51,414 nt of DNA from contig ONLY01000019.1 in the NCBI GenBank assembly GCA_900318775.1, positions 1-51,414 of the forward strand, in the 5' to 3' direction. This document shows positions 42,017 through 50,157 of this stretch, one piece after another. Under the pieces are notes generated by a model. It was not told the origin of the DNA. It searched no databases and saw only the letters and a program-made list of their open reading frames with translations. The translations under genes and the position numbers were made by a program. This stretch comes from an uncultured Prevotellaceae bacterium. Lineage in GTDB: Bacteria > Bacteroidota > Bacteroidia > Bacteroidales > Bacteroidaceae. Each line of letters starts with the position of its first letter. The stretch's first letter is position 1.

Positions 42017-44896
42017 TTAACGCTTTTTGTATAATTTGTCTTGCAAAAATTGCCCTGTGTGGCTGTAGGCGCATTTGGCCACTTCTTCGGGGGAACCTTC
42101 CACCACTAGGTTGCCGCCAGCTTGTCCTCCTTCTGGCCCGAGGTCTATGATGTGGTCAGCACATTTGATGATATCCATGTTGTGCTCAATGATGAGGATG
42201 GTGTGTCCTCGAGAGATAAGTGCGTTGAAGGCATCCAGCAGTTTGTGGATGTCGTGGAAGTGGAGTCCGGTGGTCGGCTCGTCAAAGATGAACAAGGTGG
42301 GGTCTGACTTCTCTTGACTGAGGTAAGAGGCTAATTTGATGCGCTGGTTTTCGCCGCCGGAGAGGGTGGATGACGTTTGCCCGAGCTTGATGTAGCCAAG
42401 CCCTACGTCCTGCAATGGCTTCAGTTTTCCGACAATCTTTGTTTGCTTGTGTTTTGTAAAGAACTCTACGGCTTGATTGACGGTCATGTTCAGCATGTCG
42501 TTGGCATTCATCCCTTGGTATGTCACCTCCAAAATGTCGCTTTTGAAACGTTTCCCATGGCATGCTTCACACTCCAGCACAAGGTCGTTCATGAATTGCA
42601 TCTCCACCGTGATAGTTCCTTCTCCCTTGCACTCCTCGCAGCGTCCTCCTTCAGCGTTGAAGGAGAAATAGGCTGGGGTATAGCCCATTTGCTTAGCTAG
42701 TTGCTGAGTGGATAGAAGTTTTCGTATCTCGTCCCATGCTCCGATATAGGTCACAGGGTTGGAACGCGATGATGTGCCGATGGGATTTTGGTTGACGAAA
42801 TCCACGTGCTTCACAAGGGTCATGTCACCCTCCAGCTTCGCAAAGAGTCCGGGCTTGTCAGCGCTTTCACCAAGATAGCGCTTCATGGCCAAGTAGAGGA
42901 TATCACGCACTAGCGTGGATTTGCCGCTGCCCGACACGCCTGTCACGCACGTCATCACGTTGAGCGGGAACTTTACGTCGATGCCTTTCAAGTTGTTGGC
43001 GCGAGCATTCTTTACGCAGATATAGTTGTTCCAGGGACGGCGGCTTCCCGGGATGGGTATCTGCTCTGTGCCAGTGAGGTAATCAATGGTGTGGGAGATT
43101 GTAGATGCCTTTGCCGCTTTGTCGGATTCAGATTTCTTTGACTTGCCTTTGTCTATGTTCTCGGTCTCTGTAGGGGGAGGTCCTGCATACATGATTTGTC
43201 CGCCTAGGCGACCTGCGTCGGGGCCGATGTCGATGATATAATCGGCTGCACGCATGATTTCCTCGTCGTGTTCCACCACGATGACTGTGTTGCCCAGCCG
43301 TTGAAGGGCGCGGAGCACGTGAATCAGCCGTTGGGTGTCGCAAGAGTGGAGACCGATGCTGGGCTCATCCAGAATATACATGCTGCCTACCAGCGATGAT
43401 CCGAGGCTTGTCGCCAGATTGATGCGTTGGCTTTCACCGCCAGAAAGCGTGTTGCTTAGTCGTGAGAGGGTGAGGTAGCTGAGTCCCACGTCCACCAAGA
43501 ATTGCAGGCGGCTTTTGATTTCTACCAACAGACGTTTGGCAACCTGTGCGTCGTGTGCAGACACCTTCAGGGTGCGGAAGAACTCATGCAGCTCGTTGAT
43601 AGGCATCTCGCAGAGGTCGGTGATGCTCTTGCCGCCTATCTTCACATATTCAGCCTCTTTCTTGAGTCTTCGTCCGTGGCAGGTGGGACACACCGTCTTG
43701 CCTCTGTATCGTGCCAGCATCACTCGGTATTGTATCTTGTACTGATTCTCTTTCAGCATACGGAAGAACTCGTCAATGCAGATGGACACGTTGCCCCATT
43801 CGTTTTTCTCGTACACGCCATGCCACAGCACATCCTTTTGTCTTTGGGTCAGTTGACTGTAAGGCGTGAAGACGGGAAACTGCTCGTATTTCTCGGCACG
43901 CCGTACAAATTCCCGTTTCCATTCTCCCATCTTCTCTCCCTTCCAGCAGGCCACAGCACCATCATAGACAGAGAGTTCGGGGTCGGGAATCACAAGGCTT
44001 TCGTCAATGCCGATGATGCGTCCATATCCTTCGCACTCAGGGCAAGCGCCTACAGGTGAATTGAAGGAGAACATCTGGTCTGTTGGCTCTTCGAACTCGA
44101 TGCCGTCTGCTTCAAACTTTAAGGAGAACTCCCGTTCCGTACCATCTTCAAATTGCAAGATGCAGCGTCCGTCACCTTCGTAGAGTGCTGTATTGGCCGA
44201 ATCCACCAAACGGTTTGTAGTGGCTTTGTCGTTGGCCACTTTGAGACGGTCGATGACTAGGCGCATGCCTTCGCCTGTCGCTGGCACATCGGTCAGCACA
44301 TCTGTAATCCGCTTCGTTTCGCCACCTACCTCGATGCGCTGGAATCCGGTTTTATAATAGATGTCAAGTTGCTCAGCCAAGGTACGGCCGTTGCGTATCA
44401 TTAGGGGTGTCATCACCATCAGCCGCGAGCCCTCTTCATGTTCCAGCATGCACTGGACAATATCGTCGGTCGTGTTCTTTTTGACTTCTTGTCCACTCAC
44501 AGGTGAGAAGGTGTGTCCAATGCGAGCGTAGAGCATGCGCAGGTAGTCGTAGATTTCTGTGCTGGTGCCAACGGTAGAGCGCGGGTTGCGGCTGCTCACC
44601 TTCTGCTCGATGGCGATGGCTGGCGAGATGCCTTCTATGAAATCGCAGTCGGGCTTGCTCATGCGTCCCAAGAATTGGCGCGCATATGTAGAGAGGCTTT
44701 CTACATAGCGTCTTTGCCCTTCGGCATAGAGCGTGTCGAACGCCAGCGACGACTTGCCGCTGCCGCTCACTCCGGTGATGACCACAAACTGGTTGTGGGG
44801 TATCTGTACATCGATGTTTTTCAGGTTGTTTACCCTGCATCCGCGCACGCTGATGTAGTCTTTCAGATCAGCCGTTTTCTGTGCTAACTTTTTCAT
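42017..44896 (-). CDS. uvrA: Excinuclease ABC subunit A
   Basis: 959-residue UvrA, the damage-sensing ATPase of nucleotide excision repair. It has tandem ABC modules: Walker A GVSGSGKSSLAFD near residue 40 and GVSGSGKSTLVRD in the second half, with signatures LSGGESQRINLA and LSGGENQRIKLA. Zinc-finger Cys pairs CPECEGYG/CPTCHGRR and CEECKGEG/CEACHGKR are present, along with DEPSIGLH and DEPTTGLH. A Lys/Ser-rich linker (KGKSKKSESDKAAK, about 595-610) is an insert relative to E. coli. The ATG at 44896 is required, because the TTG at 44908 lies inside the -7 box. It diverges from the YiiX-like gene. Confidence 0.98.
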   Translation of the reverse strand: MKKLAQKTADLKDYISVRGCRVNNLKNIDVQIPHNQFVVITGVSGSGKSSLAFDTLYAEGQRRYVESLSTYARQFLGRMSKPDCDFIEGISPAIAIEQKVSSRNPRSTVGTSTEIYDYLRMLYARIGHTFSPVSGQEVKKNTTDDIVQCMLEHEEGSRLMVMTPLMIRNGRTLAEQLDIYYKTGFQRIEVGGETKRITDVLTDVPATGEGMRLVIDRLKVANDKATTNRLVDSANTALYEGDGRCILQFEDGTEREFSLKFEADGIEFEEPTDQMFSFNSPVGACPECEGYGRIIGIDESLVIPDPELSVYDGAVACWKGEKMGEWKREFVRRAEKYEQFPVFTPYSQLTQRQKDVLWHGVYEKNEWGNVSICIDEFFRMLKENQYKIQYRVMLARYRGKTVCPTCHGRRLKKEAEYVKIGGKSITDLCEMPINELHEFFRTLKVSAHDAQVAKRLLVEIKSRLQFLVDVGLSYLTLSRLSNTLSGGESQRINLATSLGSSLVGSMYILDEPSIGLHSCDTQRLIHVLRALQRLGNTVIVVEHDEEIMRAADYIIDIGPDAGRLGGQIMYAGPPPTETENIDKGKSKKSESDKAAKASTISHTIDYLTGTEQIPIPGSRRPWNNYICVKNARANNLKGIDVKFPLNVMTCVTGVSGSGKSTLVRDILYLAMKRYLGESADKPGLFAKLEGDMTLVKHVDFVNQNPIGTSSRSNPVTYIGAWDEIRKLLSTQQLAKQMGYTPAYFSFNAEGGRCEECKGEGTITVEMQFMNDLVLECEACHGKRFKSDILEVTYQGMNANDMLNMTVNQAVEFFTKHKQTKIVGKLKPLQDVGLGYIKLGQTSSTLSGGENQRIKLASYLSQEKSDPTLFIFDEPTTGLHFHDIHKLLDAFNALISRGHTILIIEHNMDIIKCADHIIDLGPEGGQAGGNLVVEGSPEEVAKCAYSHTGQFLQDKLYKKR

Positions 44897-44905
44897 AATC
44901 GATGA

Positions 44906-44913
44906 CAAAGGTA
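44906..44913 (-). promoter_or_regulatory. -7 box of uvrA, giving an almost leaderless transcript
   Basis: Minus-strand TACCTTTG at 44906-44913 with only 9 bp from its last base to the uvrA ATG. If transcription starts about 5 nt downstream, as usual for this class, the leader is about 4-5 nt. The -33 region is weak. Confidence 0.6.
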
Positions 44914-44956
44914 GAGAAAAAACAGCAATCGGAGGTGAAAATAATAGTCAAAGATG

Positions 44957-44985
44957 TTGTGTGTGAAAAAAAATCTATATATTTG
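44957..44985 (+). promoter_or_regulatory. Promoter of the YiiX-like / DUF4878-like operon, giving an almost leaderless transcript
   Basis: Plus-strand TTG (-33) at 44957-44959, an 18-bp spacer and TATATTTG (-7) at 44978-44985. The ATG at 44995 follows after 9 bp, the same geometry as the divergent uvrA promoter. Confidence 0.65.
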
Positions 44986-44994
44986 GCACGAAAT

Positions 44995-45636
44995 ATGAAA
45001 AAGTTTGACAAAACCTTTGTGGCCTTAGGTGTGGTACTCTTGTCGTTTCTGATGGCTAGTTGTACCGTGCGTCGTGGGACTGTCGTGCTGACAGGCCAAG
45101 AAGATTTCCGTGAGGGTGATCTCCTCTTCCGTTGTGGCTATGGAGCGGAAAGCAAGTTTGTGATAGCGGCAAGCCATTCCGTCTATTCCCATATAGGTAT
45201 GCTCCATTATGATAAGGCTTCGGGCGGGTGGATGGCTGTGCATGCGGTGCCTGGCGAAGCGGAAGCTGGCGAGAGGGAAGTGCTGAAGGTTGAGCCGTTG
45301 AGCGCCTTCTATGCCAAAGAGCGAGCCGAGAAAGGAGCATGGGCGCGGGTGAATTGTCCTGACAGCGTGGCTGCGGCAGCTGCGGCTTATGCATTGAGCA
45401 AGGTTGCCCAGCACGTGGAGTTTGACAATGATTATGCGCTGGGCGATACGACAAGCCTCTATTGCACCGAGCTAGTGTGGCAGGCTTATCTGCATCAGGG
45501 CATCGACTTGAGTGACGGGCAGCGGCATGAAGTGCCTATGATAGTGAGTAATGAGGGAACTTGTATGTTCCCATCCGATATTGAAAAGTGTTCCAATATT
45601 ATATTTGTTCAATCTTTTAAAACCAAGAATCAATGA
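44995..45636 (+). CDS. YiiX/YebB-like permuted papain-fold (NlpC/P60-related) lipoprotein
   Basis: 213-residue lipoprotein with lipobox Cys at residue 23 (LMASC). The mature part matches the YiiX/YebB-like circularly permuted papain/NlpC-P60 group: GDLLFRCG, H66 in VYSHIGML, and the likely nucleophile C157 in LYCTELVWQAY. Family members are predicted amidases or esterases acting on cell-wall or lipid substrates; the substrate is unknown. The ATG at 44995 gives the signal peptide; the frame is open from 44902, but that part overlaps the uvrA promoter. It overlaps the next gene by 4 bp (ATGA), so the pair is coupled. The residue after Cys is Thr, not acidic, so it is probably periplasm-facing. 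Confidence 0.88.
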   Translation: MKKFDKTFVALGVVLLSFLMASCTVRRGTVVLTGQEDFREGDLLFRCGYGAESKFVIAASHSVYSHIGMLHYDKASGGWMAVHAVPGEAEAGEREVLKVEPLSAFYAKERAEKGAWARVNCPDSVAAAAAAYALSKVAQHVEFDNDYALGDTTSLYCTELVWQAYLHQGIDLSDGQRHEVPMIVSNEGTCMFPSDIEKCSNIIFVQSFKTKNQ

Positions 45637-46025
45637 AAAAAATCTTTTGTGTCTTAAGTCTGATGCTTATGGCGTTGGCATTCGTGTCATGTTCTAAAAA
45701 CTCGCCTGAAGGTGTGGTGGAAGAGTATGTGTCTTGTTTGAAGAGTGATAAGTATGAGGATGTGATTGACATCTGCTACTTCAAGAAAGACCTTTCCGAC
45801 GAAGAAAAAGCACAGTATGCGGCTTTCCTTCGCGACAAGATGGGACCTGAACTGGAAAAGAAAGGCGGCATCTCAGGTGTGGAAATCACAAAGGTAGACA
45901 TGGCCGAAGATGGCGAGTCTGCTAAAGTGTCCTTCACCATCAAGTATGGTGATGGCTCTGAAAAGTCCAGCATCGACAGAGTGGTGTGTGTGGATGGCCA
46001 GTGGAAATTGGATACAGGCAAATAA
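45633..46025 (+). CDS. Small DUF4878-like lipoprotein
   Basis: 130-residue lipoprotein with lipobox Cys at residue 20 (AFVSCSKNSP). The mature region (about 25-130) resembles the NTF2-like DUF4878 family: SPEGVVEEYVSCLKSDKYED at its start, and VKVSFTIKYGDGS-like strands near the end, closing VDGQWKLDTGK. NTF2-like folds are often binding modules. No catalytic residues are visible. It starts inside the stop of the YiiX-like gene (ATGA), so they form a coupled two-gene operon, closed by a terminator 27 bp downstream. Confidence 0.85.
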   Translation: MKKIFCVLSLMLMALAFVSCSKNSPEGVVEEYVSCLKSDKYEDVIDICYFKKDLSDEEKAQYAAFLRDKMGPELEKKGGISGVEITKVDMAEDGESAKVSFTIKYGDGSEKSSIDRVVCVDGQWKLDTGK

Positions 46026-46051
46026 GGCATCCCGCATCGTTGCATGAGAAA

Positions 46052-46090
46052 GGCGGAAGACCTACAGAGGGTCTGCCGCCTTTCTTTGTG
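46052..46090 (+). terminator. Terminator of the YiiX-like / DUF4878-like operon
   Basis: An 11-bp stem with one mismatch (GGCGGAAGACC at 46052-46062 with GGTCTGCCGCC at 46070-46080) and a 7-nt loop are followed by TTTCTTTG on the plus strand. Confidence 0.8.
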
Positions 46091-46131
46091 GGTTTCAGTC
46101 AATTAATAAAACGGGTTTGGAAACGAAAAGC

Positions 46132-46213
46132 GCGCACCCTGCGCAAGGTAACTTGCGCAGGGTGCGCGACATTTATTGCGCAGGGTGCGCAATAAAACAC
46201 GTGCAGGGTGCGT
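46132..46213. repeat. Array of 13-bp GC-rich palindromes at exact 23-bp spacing (locus B)
   Basis: Four units start at 46132 (GCGCACCCTGCGC), 46155 (GCGCAGGGTGCGC), 46178 (same) and 46201 (GTGCAGGGTGCGT), each exactly 23 bp apart with 10-bp A/T-rich spacers. The first two form a perfect 17-bp inverted repeat with a 4-nt loop (46131-46168). The third is flanked by TTTATT/AATAAA, giving a 10-bp inverted repeat of its own (46172-46196). It lies between the convergent DUF4878-like and HD-phosphohydrolase genes. Confidence 0.85.
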
Positions 46214-46259
46214 ATTATGGGGTTGGCCTCCGGCAGTAAAAACGTGTCGTTTGGCGTCC

Positions 46260-47477
46260 TTATCGCTGGTAGCAGAAGTAGTGCTTTCGCACTTTCTTGG
46301 CAGCGAGAGAGGGGTTGAGCATGTCGCTCGCTTCGGTGAGGTTGTGGGTGGTGCCGTCGCTGAAGCGAATTTCAATCTGGTCATCGTCCAGGCTGTACAT
46401 GTCTCTGCCCACCTCTATGTTGGCAATCAGCAGATTGGCGTCTTCGGAGGAGACATTGTAGCGCTGGGCCAATTCATTCAGCTTTTCCTGTTTGCGCACT
46501 TCGTTCACGGGCTCGTCGCTCATCTCCACCTTGAAGATGCGGCGGTTGATGAAGTCTTGGCTGAGCAAGGACAGAATAGGATCGGGGTGGGTGCACCACA
46601 CTTTCATGGCTGACCAAATGTCGTTATCGTCGAGGGTGAGGTAGTTGCGCAGACATTCAGGGTCGCTGACAAAGGTCTGGCGGTCCATCTCCTGGTAGAG
46701 GAAGAAGCGGAGGGCTGGTGAGGCAAAGAGCTCAACCCCTTGGCGTGCCAGTTGCTTGGCGCGTTTCAAGGCGTTAATCATCACGTGCTCAGCTGCCACG
46801 GAGGTCTTGTGCAGATACACTTGCCAGTACATGAGGCGGCGGCTGACGAGGTAGTTCTCGATGGAGTAGATGCCCTTCTTGTCCACCACGAGTTGGTCAT
46901 CTACCATGTCAAGCATGTCGATGATGCGTGAGGAGCCTATATTGGCTTCGTTCACTCCAGTGAAGAAGGCATCGCGCTTGAGGTAGTCCAAACGGTCCAT
47001 GTCGAGCTGCGATGAGATGAGCTGGTGGAGGAAGCGCTTGGGGTATTCGTCCTTGAATATCTTGATGGCCAGGGAGAGCTGTCCGCGCATTTCCTCGTTC
47101 ATCTGCTCCATCACCATCAGGGAGATGTCCTCGTGGCAGATGCCGCTGATGAGGGTGTGTTCCAGCACATGACTGAACGGCCCGTGCCCGATGTCATGCA
47201 GCAGGATGGCAGCTTGCACCGCTTCAGCCTCGCTGTCGAAGATGAAGTGCCCTTTCTGCTGTAGAGACAGGATGGCCTTGCCCATCAGGTGAAAGGCTCC
47301 TAGCGAGTGCTGGAAACGGGTGTGCTGAGCCCCTGGATAAACGATGTTGGCACCGCCCAGCTGTTTGATGCGGCTAAGACGGTAAAAGGCAGGATGACGC
47401 ACGATGTCGAGCAACAAGCCGCGAGGCACGCGGATGAAGCCGAACACGGGGTCGTTGATGATTTTGTCGGAAGCCAT
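46260..47477 (-). CDS. HD-domain phosphohydrolase (dNTPase-like)
   Basis: 405-residue HD-superfamily protein of the dGTPase/SAMHD1-like branch, widely conserved in Bacteroidota. Metal-site motifs: AQHTRFQHSLGAFHLM (first His), AAILLHDIGHGPFSHVLEH (HD pair and following His), and a later Asp in LDMDRLDYLKRDAFFTGV. It probably hydrolyses nucleoside triphosphates or related phosphate esters. The ATG at 47477 (MASDK) is chosen over a TTG two codons earlier. It starts 9 bp after the pyrF stop and is last in the prfA/DUF4153/pyrF direction. The C-terminal 100 residues are a charged helical extension. Confidence 0.92.
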   Translation of the reverse strand: MASDKIINDPVFGFIRVPRGLLLDIVRHPAFYRLSRIKQLGGANIVYPGAQHTRFQHSLGAFHLMGKAILSLQQKGHFIFDSEAEAVQAAILLHDIGHGPFSHVLEHTLISGICHEDISLMVMEQMNEEMRGQLSLAIKIFKDEYPKRFLHQLISSQLDMDRLDYLKRDAFFTGVNEANIGSSRIIDMLDMVDDQLVVDKKGIYSIENYLVSRRLMYWQVYLHKTSVAAEHVMINALKRAKQLARQGVELFASPALRFFLYQEMDRQTFVSDPECLRNYLTLDDNDIWSAMKVWCTHPDPILSLLSQDFINRRIFKVEMSDEPVNEVRKQEKLNELAQRYNVSSEDANLLIANIEVGRDMYSLDDDQIEIRFSDGTTHNLTEASDMLNPSLAAKKVRKHYFCYQR

Positions 47478-47486
47478 ATTCAATTA

Positions 47487-48302
47487 TCAACTTAACAGCT
47501 TGGCCATTTGCTCAGCCACTTTTTGGGCCTCTTGTGCAGCTGCCTCGGCAAACTTCTCGGTCTTGTCGGCATAGATGATGGCGCGTGAGGAGTTGACGAT
47601 GAGGCCACAATCCTTGGTCATGCCATATTTGCACACCTCTTCAAGGCTTCCACCTTGTGCGCCAATGCCGGGAACGAGCAGGAAATGCTCGGGAGCCACC
47701 TTGCGGATGTCCTCAAACATTTGGCCTTGTGTGGCACCTACCACATACATCATGTTGTCGGCATTTCCCCATTCCTGACTCTTTTTCAGCACTTTTTCAA
47801 AGAGGCGTTCACCCTCAGCGTCGGTGGTGAGTTGAAAATCGTGGCTACCCTTGTTGGAGGTGAGCGCCAGGAGAATCACCCACTTACCTTCATACTGGAG
47901 GAATGGTGTCACGCTGTCCTCGCCCATGTAGGGAGCAACGGTGAGGGCATCGAGGTTGATTTCCTCGAAGAAGGTGCGGGCATACATCGCGCTGGTGTTG
48001 CCGATGTCGCCACGTTTGGCATCCGCGATGATGAAGTGCTGGGGATAGTTCTCGTTGAGGTACGTGATGGTCTTCTCAAACGAAATCCAGCCCTTCACGC
48101 CCATGCTCTCGTAGAAAGCGAGGTTGGGCTTGTAGGCCACGCAATAGGGTGCTGTGGCGTCGATAATCGCCTTGTTGAAAGCGAAGATGGGGTCTTCCTC
48201 CTTCAGCAGGTGCTCAGGAATCTTCTTGATGTCGGTGTCGAGACCTACACACAGGAAGGTCTTCTTCGTGAAAATCTGGTTGATGAGTTCTTTGCGTGTC
48301 AT
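47487..48302 (-). CDS. pyrF: Orotidine 5'-phosphate decarboxylase, type 2
   Basis: 271-residue OMP decarboxylase, the last step of de novo UMP synthesis; cytosolic. Key motifs: [14 protein letters not shown] near the N-terminus, [11 protein letters not shown], the catalytic [14 protein letters not shown] (Lys and Asp residues of the DxKxxD-type site), and [12 protein letters not shown] near the phosphate site. Length and sequence match the longer type 2 (PyrF-like, about 270 aa) enzymes rather than the 230-aa E. coli type. It is 21 bp downstream of the DUF4153-like gene and 9 bp upstream of the HD phosphohydrolase gene. Confidence 0.96.
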   Translation of the reverse strand: MTRKELINQIFTKKTFLCVGLDTDIKKIPEHLLKEEDPIFAFNKAIIDATAPYCVAYKPNLAFYESMGVKGWISFEKTITYLNENYPQHFIIADAKRGDIGNTSAMYARTFFEEINLDALTVAPYMGEDSVTPFLQYEGKWVILLALTSNKGSHDFQLTTDAEGERLFEKVLKKSQEWGNADNMMYVVGATQGQMFEDIRKVAPEHFLLVPGIGAQGGSLEEVCKYGMTKDCGLIVNSSRAIIYADKTEKFAEAAAQEAQKVAEQMAKLLS

Positions 48303-48323
48303 AAGTAATATATTTTGATTGAG

Positions 48324-50027
48324 TTATTTCTTCTGTAGTATAAAGCCTGTGACATCCACGTTGCAGCTGTCTTTCCCCCAGCCGCTGATGCTAAATGCTG
48401 TGGCGGCATAGAGCAGATTGTCTGTTGTGCAGGGCAGCAGGATGGGGGCATTCATGCTGATGCTGTGGGCTTTGAGCGTATCAAGATTGACGATGACGGT
48501 GCCAGAGGGACGCCCGTCGAGGGTTGTACCCATTTTCACTACTTTCTGCCCTTTCTTGCAAAATGCGGGGTTTGTGTACACCTTGACCATGCGGTTGTAA
48601 CCCGCTGGAATGTCGAGAGTGTAGTTGCTGCAGGAGTTGGAAATATTCTTGTTCTGCGAGGCTCCCGTCTCGTGCTTATCTTCCAGAAAATCAAAATAGA
48701 AAGATACATAGACGGAGTCTTTCACGTATGCCTCTGTTGCTTCTTTCCCGTATGCTTCGTAGAGATAGCGGAGCTGCTCGTTCAGCTGGATGGCCTCTGT
48801 CTTGGGCATGGAGTGCAGGAGATGCTCGTATTGCTCAGCGTTGATGGGCACTTTCTTGCCATTCATTGCCTTTTCGATGTGGCTCTTCATGTAATCATGC
48901 GTGATGCTGAAATAGTTGATGGGGAAGGCTGATGTCAACAGAAAGATAAGGGCAAAAGAGATGGTAATCCAGTTGATACGCCGCGCCTTAGTGACGAACA
49001 GCGTGATGCATACGAAGTAGAACCAAAGGTTCAGCGTGATGAGATAGAGGCGGTTGATGGTGATGCCATAATCGCTGAAGCGTCGTACAATGCCCACCGT
49101 CATGAGCATCAGCAGGGGGAGGATGATGACAGGCAGATAGCGCGCAATGAAGTTGTCCGACTTTTTTTCCTGTGCTTTCCTGACGGGATAAAGCCCGAAC
49201 TCAATGATGATGAGCCCCAACATTGATGCCGTCACCAGCCACGACACCCAGCCATCGGGCAACTCCCATTTGACAAGAATCTGAATGGCATAGATGTAAA
49301 GCACTACGATGTAGAGTCCTACAAGCGGCAGGAAGAGAAAACGCATCACAGCATTGAGAAATCCTGAATCTACGGGAGTTCGGTCATGCTTCTCTTCTCC
49401 GCTGGGAATACGTCCGAGAAACAGCCACGAAGCCAGCAGCAAGCCCGTCAGCACCCCGATGATAGCATACCACTTGAAGTCAAGATCAATGCCGAATAGC
49501 GTGTTGAAAGAGGCTAGTAGCAGGCTGAAACCTCCCCACATCACTTCGCCAATCATGTAGCAGATGATGCTGTTGGCCATCAGCCGCATGGTGAAGTTCC
49601 ATGAGGCGATATTGTCCTTCTCCTTCTGGAAGGACAGAAAGAATAGCGAGAGGAAAAGCGCAAGGATGACAGCAGCATGAGCCACCCATACCTCATAATG
49701 ATAGCTGTCGCTGTCTTCCAGAATATTGTAGATGTAGATGGCATCTGCCAAGAGTGTCAGATGCGCCGCCGTGTTGACCGTCAGTACCGTGTTCCGTTTC
49801 TGTCCCTCTTCTTGCCACAGATGCAGCGTGAGCGAAAGCATGAAGCCTACAGACAGGAAGTAACTGACTGCGCCGACACTGCTACCCTTCAAGAGCTTCC
49901 CCTCGTCAATGATGCTGAAGACGAGGAATAGCGACAAAGTTGTAACAAATGCCGTCGATACCGGAAAGCGTTTTACGCACATCTGAAACGCTTTCACTAC
50001 TGCTTGTGGTGCTGCTGAAAGTCTCAT
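48324..50027 (-). CDS. DUF4153-like polytopic membrane protein
   Basis: 567-residue inner-membrane protein with about ten to twelve hydrophobic segments in the first 390 residues. A soluble, mostly extracytoplasmic C-terminal domain of about 175 residues follows; it contains LHSMPKTEAIQLNEQLRYLY and a VYVSFYFDFLEDKHETG stretch. The layout matches DUF4153-type proteins of Bacteroidota; function unknown. No catalytic motif seen. Its gene lies 21 bp before pyrF on the same strand, probably cotranscribed, and 130 bp after prfA with a long inverted repeat between. Confidence 0.83.
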   Translation of the reverse strand: MRLSAAPQAVVKAFQMCVKRFPVSTAFVTTLSLFLVFSIIDEGKLLKGSSVGAVSYFLSVGFMLSLTLHLWQEEGQKRNTVLTVNTAAHLTLLADAIYIYNILEDSDSYHYEVWVAHAAVILALFLSLFFLSFQKEKDNIASWNFTMRLMANSIICYMIGEVMWGGFSLLLASFNTLFGIDLDFKWYAIIGVLTGLLLASWLFLGRIPSGEEKHDRTPVDSGFLNAVMRFLFLPLVGLYIVVLYIYAIQILVKWELPDGWVSWLVTASMLGLIIIEFGLYPVRKAQEKKSDNFIARYLPVIILPLLMLMTVGIVRRFSDYGITINRLYLITLNLWFYFVCITLFVTKARRINWITISFALIFLLTSAFPINYFSITHDYMKSHIEKAMNGKKVPINAEQYEHLLHSMPKTEAIQLNEQLRYLYEAYGKEATEAYVKDSVYVSFYFDFLEDKHETGASQNKNISNSCSNYTLDIPAGYNRMVKVYTNPAFCKKGQKVVKMGTTLDGRPSGTVIVNLDTLKAHSISMNAPILLPCTTDNLLYAATAFSISGWGKDSCNVDVTGFILQKK

Positions 50028-50030
50028 GAT

Positions 50031-50155
50031 AGTTGACGGTTGACAATTGACAGTTAATTTAGTTGACAGTTAATTTAGTTGAGAGTTGAGAGTTGACAGC
50101 TGGTCACCTTCTGTCCGCATGGTAACTGTCAACTGTCAATTGTCAACTGTCAACT
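50031..50155. repeat. 25-bp imperfect inverted repeat with nested short direct repeats
   Basis: The left arm at 50031-50055 (starting AGTTGACGGTTGAC) pairs with 50131-50155 with one mismatch in 25. Between them, a 16-bp unit TTGACAGTTAATTTAG is repeated in tandem (50047-50062, 50063-50078), followed by three 7-bp units (TTGAGAG, TTGAGAG, TTGACAG, 50079-50099). GTTGACA/TGTCAAC motifs dominate both arms. It fills the prfA to DUF4153 gap and could act as a terminator hairpin or a mobile-repeat remnant. Confidence 0.85.
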
Positions 50156-50157
50156 GA

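Noticed and set aside
43502..44059. 185-codon plus-strand frame inside uvrA
   Set aside because: Antisense to the conserved zinc-finger and ABC regions of uvrA, so the frame is an artefact of codon bias.
44897..44908. TTG start for uvrA twelve bases upstream
   Set aside because: That codon lies inside the -7 box, and UvrA proteins normally begin close to the ATG chosen.
46132..46213. A small CRISPR array
   Set aside because: Spacers are only 10 bp and the repeats are 13-bp palindromes; no cas genes are near and there is no leader. The 23-bp phased array is something else.
47655..48308. 217-codon plus-strand frame opposite pyrF
   Set aside because: It is the antisense shadow of a confident pyrF gene, with no family resemblance or ribosome-binding context.
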